Source: an uncultured Alphaproteobacteria bacterium (GTDB lineage: Bacteria; Pseudomonadota; Alphaproteobacteria; HIMB59). Taken from it: a stretch of DNA of 47,744 bases. Both the position numbers and the translations under genes were made by a program. A model generated the notes under the pieces. The model saw only the letters and a program-made list of their open reading frames with translations, did no database searches and was not told the origin of the DNA. Of the stretch, positions 29,782-42,098 are shown piece by piece. The stretch is from NCBI GenBank assembly GCA_902621205.1, contig CACNLH010000013.1, positions 1-47,744 of the forward strand, read 5' to 3'. How positions within the stretch are numbered: position 1 is the stretch's first letter; each line of letters starts with the position of its first letter.

Positions 29782-29858
29782 GGGCCTGTAGTTCAGTTGG
29801 TTAGAACGCGGTGCTCATAACGCCGTTGTCGCAGGTTCGAGTCCTGCCGGGCCCACCA
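29782..29858 (+). tRNA. tRNA with CAT anticodon (tRNA-Ile2 more likely than elongator tRNA-Met)
   Basis: The cloverleaf is complete: acceptor GGGCCTG/CGGGCCC with one wobble pair, D stem GTTC/GAAC, anticodon stem CGGTG/CGCCG, loop CTCATAA with anticodon CAT, variable TTGTC, T stem GCAGG/CCTGC and encoded CCA. A CAT anticodon is shared by elongator Met and by the Ile2 tRNA whose C34 is modified to lysidine. C4-G69 and C5-G68 pairs are known determinants for the lysidine-adding enzyme TilS, favouring Ile2. It lacks the initiator features (mismatched 1-72 pair, three G-C pairs in the anticodon stem). Confidence 0.9.
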
Positions 29859-29874
29859 AATTTATAAAATGAGA

Positions 29875-30441
29875 CTATATTTTAGCGATTTCTTTTACTA
29901 GTGCTTCTAAGCTTCCTCTATTCTTTCTTAATATTTTATTAAACTCAGATTTTTTGGTAACAAAATATGATGTATTTTCAACAATTACATCAATGATTTT
30001 ATAAGATGAGCCAGTATCTATAACTTTCCAATATAGACTTGCAGATGATTTTTTATTATTTATTTCAGATTTAATTATGTAAATACCGTCATTTATATCA
30101 ACATCTTTAAGCAGTATTGAGCTTGAAGAATTTGAATTAGCTAATTTATATATTGTCTTTATAAGATAGTCTGTAAAAACTTCTACATATAAAGACAGCT
30201 CGTTTTGTGAACTCTTTTCAATAATATTCTCTCCAATAAGCCCATAAGCAATGGTTTTCACTGCAAAATTTTTATTTACAAAAAATTTATATCTTTCGTA
30301 ATTTTCATTCTCAGTTCCTTCGCTATTGTTTATTAATTCTAAGAATTGATTGGACTCATTTTTAAACCATGCTGTAACCTCAGATGCGTGTGTAGTTGAA
30401 AAAGAATATAATAAACACAAAAGAACTATTAATTTTTTCAT
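29875..30441 (-). CDS. mlaC: MlaC-family phospholipid shuttle protein
   Basis: The 188-residue protein has a cleavable signal peptide (about 1-19, ending THAS) and the MlaC/Ttg2D fold pattern: FFVNKNFAVKTIAYGLIG, FTDYLIKTIYKLA, SASLYWKVIDTGSSYKIIDVIVENTSYFV (cited by its WKVID and YKIIDVIVE strands) and a C-terminal FNKILRKNRGSLEALVKEI. MlaC ferries phospholipids across the periplasm between the outer-membrane MlaA complex and the inner-membrane MlaFEDB transporter. mlaA is directly upstream on the same strand; the inner-membrane genes are not in the window. Confidence 0.88.
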   Translation of the reverse strand: MKKLIVLLCLLYSFSTTHASEVTAWFKNESNQFLELINNSEGTENENYERYKFFVNKNFAVKTIAYGLIGENIIEKSSQNELSLYVEVFTDYLIKTIYKLANSNSSSSILLKDVDINDGIYIIKSEINNKKSSASLYWKVIDTGSSYKIIDVIVENTSYFVTKKSEFNKILRKNRGSLEALVKEIAKI

Positions 30442-30468
30442 TAGTTTAAATAAATATAGTTTGACAAA

Positions 30469-31209
30469 CTATTCAATATAAATTTTTGGTACAGGAAGGT
30501 TTTGTATATATTCCTCCTCTAGTTGAGCATTTCTATTCTGATAATAGATCGATTTTATCATTTCATATCTATCTGAGGATGCATCTCTGACTCTATCAAG
30601 TTGTTCATCAATTTCGGTTCTTTCATTTAAGCCATTGCCTATTGCAATATATTCTCTGTTGGGAACATTATTTGATATTGGGTCAACAAAATACTCTACT
30701 ACATCTCCGCTAAAATCTCTTAAATTACTTGGACCAATAATTGGTACTACTATATATGGACCACTTGATACCCCACCTTTTGCAAGAGTAATTCCAAAGT
30801 CAGTTTCATTCTTTTCCATTCCTACTCTTGAGGCCAGGTCAAAAGTACCTAGGCTAGTTAAAGTATTGATAGTAAAACGTCCAATTGAATTAATAGATTT
30901 ATAGAACTCTCCTTGAAAAATAAATGATACTGTCCTAATTGGCTCTTTTAAGTTACTAAAAAAGTTCGATACTCCTTTTTCAACTGGTTCAGGTGCTATG
31001 ATTTTGTATGTTTTTACAATTGGCCTAATAGCAATATCATCTATAAAAAAATTAAAATTTAAAACTGCTCTATTTATTGGCTCTAAAGGATCATATATTT
31101 CATCGTAAGATATACTTGACACAAATTCTTCCTCATTTGAGTAAGATGAACTCATTTGTAAGAGGCTAAAAGAAATTATTAAAAGAATTACTTTCAAATA
31201 TTTATTCAT
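30469..31209 (-). CDS. mlaA: MlaA (VacJ) outer-membrane lipid asymmetry protein
   Basis: MlaA extracts misplaced phospholipids from the outer leaflet. The family signature is strong: YDPLEPINRAVLNFN near residue 40, then NLKEPIRTVSFI, GRFTINTLTSLGTFDLASRVG, ETDFGITLAKGGVSSGPYIVVPIIGPSNLRD (landmarks GPYIVVP and GPSNLRD) and YFVDPI. E. coli MlaA is a lipoprotein, but this N-terminus (LLIISFSLLQMSSSYSNEE) contains no cysteine, so it seems to be exported by a plain signal peptide. Length is 246. mlaC follows after 27 nt. Confidence 0.92.
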   Translation of the reverse strand: MNKYLKVILLIISFSLLQMSSSYSNEEEFVSSISYDEIYDPLEPINRAVLNFNFFIDDIAIRPIVKTYKIIAPEPVEKGVSNFFSNLKEPIRTVSFIFQGEFYKSINSIGRFTINTLTSLGTFDLASRVGMEKNETDFGITLAKGGVSSGPYIVVPIIGPSNLRDFSGDVVEYFVDPISNNVPNREYIAIGNGLNERTEIDEQLDRVRDASSDRYEMIKSIYYQNRNAQLEEEYIQNLPVPKIYIE

Positions 31210-31246
31210 TACGTAAAATCTAGATTCATTATATTACAATCAATTT

Positions 31247-33261
31247 ATGGATCTAAACACATTAAATAAAGAACAAAAAATTGCTGTTGAGCATAAAAAT
31301 GGCCCACTTTTAGTCCTTTCAGGTGCCGGAACAGGTAAAACTAGAGTTTTAACATCCAGATTTGTTTATATTGTAAAAAATCTTAATGTTGATTTTAATA
31401 AAATAATTGCCGTGACTTTTACAAACAAGGCTGCCAATGAGATAAAGACAAGAGTTAATTTTGAGCTTAAAAGTAGTATTGAGACCCCTTGGGTTGGTAC
31501 CTTTCATTCAATTTTTGCAAAATTTTTGAGGAAGCACTCTGGATTAGTGAATTTAAAATCAAATTTTACAATCCTTGATGTAGAGGACCAAAAAAAATTA
31601 TTAAAACAAGTTTTGGAGTATTGCAAGATTGACAAAGATATGAGTGAGGTTATTTACCATAACGAAATTCAAAATTTAAAAGACAATAAAATCCTTTTTA
31701 ATGAAAATAAAAAAATATCAAAATTCTCTTCTATAGAAAGAATTGATGATATTTATTCTTATTATCAACAAAGATTAATTGAAATAAATGCAGTTGACTT
31801 TGGAGATATTCTTTTACACAGTTATTTTATTTTATCCAATAATCAAGATATAAGGAAATCTTATCAAAATTACATTGAACACATTCTTATTGATGAGTTT
31901 CAAGATACAAATCTAATTCAGTATGATTTAATAAAATTAATATTGAATCACAATAAAAACTTATTTTGTGTTGGAGATGATGATCAATCTATCTACGCTT
32001 GGAGAGGTGCAAATATAGAAAATATTATAAATTTTCCAACAGAATTTAATTCACCTGTAGTGCGCTTAACGAAAAATTATCGATCAAATAGTTCAATTTT
32101 AGAGGCAGCGGCTTGTATAATAAGCAATAATAAGAACAGACTTGGCAAAGACTTAGTAAGCTTCAACAAAAAAATACCAGAAAAAAAAATTAATTTAAAT
32201 TCATTTTACTCGCAGGAAGAAGAGTCATTATGGATATCTGATGATATATCAAAAAAGTTTGATGAAAATAATAGTATAGGAATTTTAGTTAGACTTACTG
32301 CTCAAATGAGAAGTATTGAGGATAAGTTAATAAAATATGCATTACCTTACGAAATTATTGGAGGTCCGAGATTTTTTGAAAGGAGAGAAATAAAAGATAT
32401 TCTTGCATATTTAAAACTCGCGAATAGTTTTCAAGATGATCTTTCATTTGAAAGAATAATCAATTTACCTAAAAGAGGAATAGGTGATCAATCATTAAAA
32501 TTAATTATTGATAACGCTAGAGAAAAAAAAGTTTCATTTTTTGAGTCTTTAGAGTCGTTATCTTATGAAAATAAATTACCAGGTTCTTTAATATTAAGAA
32601 CTAAATTATTTATTGATATAATAAAAAAAACATCTGATCTTATAAACAAAACAACTCTAGAAGATATAGGTATTTTTATAATTGAGGAGTCAGGATATTT
32701 AAAAATGTTAGAAAATGAAAAAAACAAATTAAAACAAATAGAGAATGAGTCAAGGATTGATAATTTAAAAGAATTTGTGAATGCTCTCTCTGAATTTGAT
32801 AATTTGGATAATTTTTTAGAACATGTAGGCTTGGTTAATGAAAATCAAAAAAAAATAAAATCTAATTCTGTTAAACTAATGACATTACATGCTGCAAAAG
32901 GATTAGAGTTTGATCATGTTTACTTACCAGGTTGGGAAGAGGGCATCTTTCCAAGTTCTCGAGCATTAGAGCAAAATTCATCAAAATCACTAGAGGAAGA
33001 AAGACGGCTTGCTTATGTTGGAATTACTAGAGCAAAGTTTGATTTAAATTTAAGCTACGCAACTTCTAGGTATACCTATGGTATGAATAATTATTCATTA
33101 CCATCAAGATTTTTGAATGAAATTTCAAAAGTTGATAAAAACACAACAAACACAATTGAAGAATATACTTCATCTAACTTAAATAAAAAGATTACTTCTG
33201 ATAATGCAAAACTAAGTCCAGGAAAAAAAAGAATGTTAGAGTTTTTAAAAAAAAATAGTAA

Positions 33262-33265
<4 letters not shown>
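31247..33265 (+). CDS. uvrD: UvrD/PcrA-family DNA helicase
   Basis: This superfamily 1A 3'-5' helicase acts in repair and replication-fork maintenance. Motif I (GAGTGKTR) is at residues 26-33; TFTNKAANEIKTR, DEFQDTN (motif II), GDDDQSIYAWRGA (motif III), LTKNYRS (motif IV), LMTLHAAKGLEF (motif V) and YVGITRAK (motif VI) follow in order. At 672 residues it is a little short for UvrD (720), mainly at the C-terminus. UvrD, PcrA and Rep cannot be firmly separated by eye; alphaproteobacterial context favours UvrD/PcrA. It overlaps pepP by 4 nt. Confidence 0.92.
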
Positions 33266-38608
<5,343 letters not shown>

Positions 38609-38613
38609 TGTGT

Positions 38614-39486
38614 TTATTCTAGAGGTAATATTTCATTTTCATTTAAATTTTTCTCATGGTCTTCCTTAAAAATTTTGACAGGATTATACTTATCAAACCA
38701 TTTTTCCTCTTTGTTTACGTCTTCTATACCATTTATTATATTAAAAGATTTTTCATACCATTTACTATTTGAAAAATTATAAGCTAGTATTGATGCGTAT
38801 TTTTTTGCTAATTCATATTCTTCAATTTCGTAATAAATTTTGCTTAAATAAAAGAGTGTTTCTTCAATTGAATTACTAGAACTATGATTATTATAAATAT
38901 CTAATAAATAAACTAAAGAGCCATTATAATTGTTTTTATCTAAATAAAACTTAGCTGTCTTAATCTTAGCAAGTGCTAAGTTATTATTAATTAAATCAAC
39001 TTTAGTTATTATATCTATCTCATATTTACTATTAGGATAAGCATTTAAAATAAATGTAAATTTATCCAATGAAATTTCAGCATTTTTCTGACTATAATTA
39101 GTTTTTTTAATTGTTACAAAATATGTCATAGCATCTAAATAGTTAGCGTAAACAATGTCATCACTTCCGGGGTAATATTTTTTATAATTTTCAGCTATAG
39201 CTCTCGCTTTTTCATAATCTCTTAATATAAAATGTACATATGCACTAAAAAGCATACTTTTATTCGCATAGTGACTACTAGGAAAAAGTACCTGTATTTT
39301 ATTTAATTGACTCAACGCTAAGTCATATTGATTATTAGATATGTTTTCTTTAGCTAATGCATATAGCTCATAATCTTCTAGGGTTTCATTATAATAAAGA
39401 TTTTGATCATTGGTATTTACATCTTTATCATTGTTAGAGCATGAGTTAATTACAATTAATACAAAGATAAGAATCAATTTGCGCAT
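38614..39486 (-). CDS. bamD: Outer-membrane assembly lipoprotein BamD
   Basis: BamD is the essential TPR lipoprotein of the BAM complex that inserts beta-barrel proteins. The first 17 residues form a lipoprotein signal ending in the lipobox INSC (C16). Five TPR-like helix pairs follow, including LSQLNKIQVLFPSSHYANKSML and ARAIAENYKKYYPGSDDIVYA (landmarks LFPSSHYA and YYPGSDDI, the HP repeats typical of BamD). Length is 290. It is divergent from the amidase gene with only 2 nt between the two start codons. Confidence 0.92.
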   Translation of the reverse strand: MRKLILIFVLIVINSCSNNDKDVNTNDQNLYYNETLEDYELYALAKENISNNQYDLALSQLNKIQVLFPSSHYANKSMLFSAYVHFILRDYEKARAIAENYKKYYPGSDDIVYANYLDAMTYFVTIKKTNYSQKNAEISLDKFTFILNAYPNSKYEIDIITKVDLINNNLALAKIKTAKFYLDKNNYNGSLVYLLDIYNNHSSSNSIEETLFYLSKIYYEIEEYELAKKYASILAYNFSNSKWYEKSFNIINGIEDVNKEEKWFDKYNPVKIFKEDHEKNLNENEILPLE

Positions 39487-39488
39487 AT

Positions 39489-40133
39489 ATGAATTATAGC
39501 TTCAGAAAAAAAAATAAAATAGTTAAATATATTGTCATTCATTACACAGGTATGAAAAATCTTAAATTGGCTTATCAAAAGCTATCTGATAGTAATTCAA
39601 AAGTAAGTACGCACTATCTTATTTCTAGAAAGGGTATCATTTACAACTTGTTATGCCCAAAATTAAAAGCATGGCATGCTGGAAAATCTAGATGGAAAAA
39701 TAATATAAATTTGAATGAAATTTCTATAGGAATAGAATTGGAAAATAAAGGTCATGAATTTGGCTATTCAAATTTTACAAATAAACAATATACCTCTCTT
39801 ACAAATATCATTTTTTTCCTAAAAAATAATTTTTATATAAAAGATAGTGATATTCTTTACCACTCTGATATTGCACCTAATAGAAAAAAAGACCCAGGTG
39901 AAAAATTCTATTTAAAGAAAGCTGGTATAAAAAGAATAAGTTACAATAATAAATATAAAAAAAAATATGATATCGATGAAATGTTAAATCTTTATGGTTT
40001 TAATAAGACTTATATAAAGAATTATAAGCAATATTGTATAAAATCAGTAAAAAGAACTTTAAATTATAAAAAGATCACTACATCAGTATCAAATAAATTT
40101 ATGAATGATTTTTATAATTTATTATTTCATTAA
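39489..40133 (+). CDS. N-acetylmuramoyl-L-alanine amidase (AmpD-like, Amidase_2)
   Basis: The 214-residue enzyme cleaves the muramic acid to L-alanine bond. Zinc ligands of the Amidase_2 fold are visible: H18 in IVIHYTG, H125 in LYHSDIAP and D135 in KDPGEKF, with the supporting NEISIGIELEN segment. There is no signal peptide, which favours a cytoplasmic AmpD-like role in recycling muropeptides, although AmiD-like use is possible. A Lys/Tyr-rich C-terminal tail of some 70 residues follows the core, resembling the extra C-terminal region in alphaproteobacterial members. The rnpB gene starts 18 nt after the stop. Confidence 0.87.
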   Translation: MNYSFRKKNKIVKYIVIHYTGMKNLKLAYQKLSDSNSKVSTHYLISRKGIIYNLLCPKLKAWHAGKSRWKNNINLNEISIGIELENKGHEFGYSNFTNKQYTSLTNIIFFLKNNFYIKDSDILYHSDIAPNRKKDPGEKFYLKKAGIKRISYNNKYKKKYDIDEMLNLYGFNKTYIKNYKQYCIKSVKRTLNYKKITTSVSNKFMNDFYNLLFH

Positions 40134-40140
40134 ATTTATA

Positions 40141-40146
40141 TATATT
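40141..40146 (+). promoter_or_regulatory. Candidate -10 element for rnpB
   Basis: TATATT lies about 5 nt before the first paired base of RNase P RNA, close to the expected spacing for transcription starting at or just after 40151. A corresponding -35 would fall inside the amidase coding region; only a weak TTTATT is present there. Confidence 0.35.
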
Positions 40147-40150
40147 ATTA

Positions 40151-40479
40151 ATGGGTAGCGTGCAGTCGCTTTGTTTACAAAGAGGAAAGTCTGAGCTCAA
40201 GTAGAAAGCGATAACGGATAACATCCGTCGAGGGAAACCTTAGGGAAAGTGCAGCAGAAATAAACCGCCGTAAGGTAAGGGTGAAAAGGTAAGGTAAGAG
40301 CTTACCGGATATTTAAATAGTATCGCAATATGTAAACCCTATCGCGAGTAAGATCAAATAGAGGTTAAAGCTTTTTCTACAGCTGACCAGGGTTGATCGC
40401 TAGAGCTAATTAGTAATGATTAGCCAAGATAAATGACTGCAATTTTTAAAATTACAGAACTCAGCTTATAGCTACCCAT
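40151..40479 (+). ncRNA. rnpB: RNase P RNA (M1 RNA, bacterial class A)
   Basis: Ends are defined by the P1 helix: ATGGGTAGC at 40151-40159 pairs with GCTACCCAT at 40471-40479. Conserved region IV is GAGGAAAGTC at about 40182-40191, and region V is ACAGAA....CAGCTTATA near 40454-40470. The segment after GTC (CTGAG, 40191-40195) pairs with CTCAG (40460-40464), replacing the usual G/C-rich version, a compensatory change. A GGGAAA-type internal region (GAGGGAAACCTTAGGGAAAGTGC, quoted by AGTGC) and GTAAACCC are present. Length of 329 nt is at the short side. It sits between the amidase gene and mraZ, a frequent alphaproteobacterial location. Confidence 0.95.
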
Positions 40480-40502
40480 AACTATTTACTATTTATAAAT
40501 AA

Positions 40503-40527
40503 TCCCATATAATCCCATAAAATACCA
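40503..40527 (+). promoter_or_regulatory. Direct repeats before mraZ, candidate MraZ operator
   Basis: Three pentamers sit exactly 10 bp apart: TCCCA at 40503-40507, TCCCA at 40513-40517 and TACCA at 40523-40527. On the minus strand they read TGGGA, TGGGA, TGGTA. MraZ of E. coli binds three TGGGN repeats with the same 10-bp spacing upstream of mraZ. Here the strand orientation is opposite and the last copy reaches the start codon, so binding could also block ribosome access or initiation. Confidence 0.6.
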
Positions 40528-40943
40528 TGCTTATGTTTTTATCATCATTTTATGGCATTATTGACACAAAAAATAGAGTAGCTATCCCTGCTCCATATAG
40601 ATCAACAATAAATAGTTCAAAAGAAAAAACGTATATCTTTAAAAGTTTAAAATATAATTGTTTAGAGGTTCATTTATCTTCAAAGATAAATTCACTTGTT
40701 AAAAGCTTTGATGAAAAAGATTTTTTTTCTAAAAAAAATGATCACTTTAAGACAGCAATACTCTCTGATTTAGAAGAAATAATAATAGATAAAGATGGTA
40801 GGTTTATAATAAAGGATAAATTACAAAAATTTTCAAAATTATCTAAAGACTTAATATTTATTGGAAAAGGAAATCATTTTGAAATCTGGGAAAAAACTTT
40901 AGGTGAGACACATAAAAAAATATCTAGAGATAAATTCAAATGA
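40527..40943 (+). CDS. mraZ: Transcriptional regulator MraZ
   Basis: MraZ is the DNA-binding regulator of the division/cell-wall cluster that it heads. The 138-residue protein shows the twin AbrB-like repeats, the first with DTKNRVAIPAPYR and the second with IDKDGRFIIKDKL, each followed by a segment with conserved F/I-x-G-x-G-like sequence (FIGKGNHFEIWE in the second). Either the ATG at 40527 or the one at 40533 could start it; relatives fit both (MLMFLSSF or MFLSSF). It overlaps rsmH by 4 nt and is preceded by the candidate operator repeats. Confidence 0.92.
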   Translation: MLMFLSSFYGIIDTKNRVAIPAPYRSTINSSKEKTYIFKSLKYNCLEVHLSSKINSLVKSFDEKDFFSKKNDHFKTAILSDLEEIIIDKDGRFIIKDKLQKFSKLSKDLIFIGKGNHFEIWEKTLGETHKKISRDKFK

Positions 40944-41842
40944 TTATAAATCAACATATACCAATTATGTCTAATGAAATTTTATCGTTTATTGATAAAG
41001 AAAAAAAGTTATCAATTCTTGACTGTACTTTTGGAGGAGGAGGGCATTCCATGAAATTTCTTGAAACAGGACATTCAGTGACAGCAATTGATATGGATGA
41101 CTATTCACAATCGATAGCAAATAAAATTAAACAAGATTTTCCTAATTTTTCATTTTATAAAATTAATTTTAAAGATATTGATACATTGCAAATTAAATTA
41201 AAAAAATTCAGTTTTATAATATTAGATTTAGGATATTCATCAAACCAATTAGAGGATAATGAAATCGGTTTATCTTTCAAAATAAATTCAAATTTAAATA
41301 TGAATTATCTAGGAGGTAATATAACTGCTTATAAAATAATTAATAAATATAGCAAAGATGATTTAGAAAGAGTTTTTCATACTTATGGAGAAATCAATCA
41401 ATCTACTAAATTAGCCAAATATATTATTGAACAACGTTCAATTCGAGAAATAAAAACAAATTTTGAATTAATTGAAATTTTGAAAAATAGTGGAGTTAAT
41501 TTCAGATCGAAAAAAATTCATTTTGCAACACAAGCATTTCAAGCTTTGAGAATAGAGGCAAATAAAGAATTGGAAAATTTACTAACATTTTTGAAAAAAG
41601 TTCATAATCTAATGGAGAATAAAGCCTTTTTAGCTGTCATATCATTCCATAGTTTAGAGGACAGAATTGTGAAAAACTATTTTAAATCTAATAAAATCAA
41701 AAAAAATAACAGTTTTCAAAATTCTAAAAATTGGGGATTTGAAAATCTTACTAAAAAACCAATTACCCCGTCAAATTCTGAAATTAATAAGAATAAGAGA
41801 TCAAGATCTGCAAAGCTAAGAGTTGGGAGATTTATTAATTGA
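40940..41842 (+). CDS. rsmH: 16S rRNA m4C1402 methyltransferase
   Basis: RsmH (MraW) methylates N4 of C1402 in 16S rRNA. The protein (300 residues) begins with the characteristic HIPIMSNEILSF, has the SAM site LDCTFGGGGHS, then LDLGYSSNQLED, RVFHTYGEINQSTKLAKYI (landmark YGEINQSTKLA) and the conserved QAFQALRIEANKEL, and ends with RSRSAKLRVGR. Its stop TGA overlaps a TTG that opens the ftsL frame (TTGA), mirroring the ATGA overlap at its 5' end. Confidence 0.97.
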   Translation: MIINQHIPIMSNEILSFIDKEKKLSILDCTFGGGGHSMKFLETGHSVTAIDMDDYSQSIANKIKQDFPNFSFYKINFKDIDTLQIKLKKFSFIILDLGYSSNQLEDNEIGLSFKINSNLNMNYLGGNITAYKIINKYSKDDLERVFHTYGEINQSTKLAKYIIEQRSIREIKTNFELIEILKNSGVNFRSKKIHFATQAFQALRIEANKELENLLTFLKKVHNLMENKAFLAVISFHSLEDRIVKNYFKSNKIKKNNSFQNSKNWGFENLTKKPITPSNSEINKNKRSRSAKLRVGRFIN

Positions 41843-42098
41843 TTAATCATATCTCGAAATTTTTTATATTATTCATATTTTTAATTTTATTTTTAAGTTT
41901 TAAAAATGAGATAAAGATGAAAAAAAATGAATTATCTTTTTTAAAAATCAATTATTATTATCAAAGTATTTAAGTAAATTACAACTCAATGAGTTAAAAA
42001 ATATAAAAAATATTCAATCTAACAAGATTATTAGATTTGATAGAAATGAATTTGATGACTTTACTATAATAAAGGTCAATTATGTTCAATCTGAGTAA
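41839..42098 (+). CDS. ftsL: FtsL-like division protein, reading frame split by a -1 shift
   Basis: FtsL is the small bitopic septum protein that scaffolds FtsI. The slot between rsmH and ftsI contains a frame starting TTG at 41839 that encodes a short cytoplasmic part, a membrane helix (ISKFFILFIFLILFLSF) and a charged start of a periplasmic helix (KNEIKMKKNELSFL), then stops at TAA 41971-41973 after 44 codons. The -1 frame is open from 41931 to the TAA at 42096-42098 and encodes a heptad-like continuation (KYLSKLQLNELKNIKNI...), with no ATG, GTG or TTG of its own. Together they make an FtsL-sized protein of about 86 residues. The end overlaps ftsI by 17 nt. A frameshift mutation, a sequencing indel or programmed slippage all fit. 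Confidence 0.6.
41937..41943 (+). other. T-TTT-TTA slippery heptamer inside split ftsL
   Basis: The sequence TTTTTTA is phased so that the zero-frame codons are TTT (41938) and TTA (41941), the exact X-XXY-YYZ arrangement of efficient -1 slippery sites. Moving back one base here enters precisely the open frame that runs to 42098. No strong stimulatory hairpin lies within 10 nt; a small AACTC/GAGTT hairpin is about 40 nt downstream. Confidence 0.5.

Noticed and set aside
29782-29858. Initiator tRNA-fMet.
   Set aside because: The first acceptor pair is a normal G-C and the anticodon stem lacks the three consecutive G-C pairs next to the loop.
41983-41995. A hairpin AACTC-AAT-GAGTT downstream of the ftsL heptamer, considered as a frameshift stimulator.
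   Set aside because: It is about 40 nt downstream, while stimulators normally sit 5-9 nt away, and it has only five pairs.
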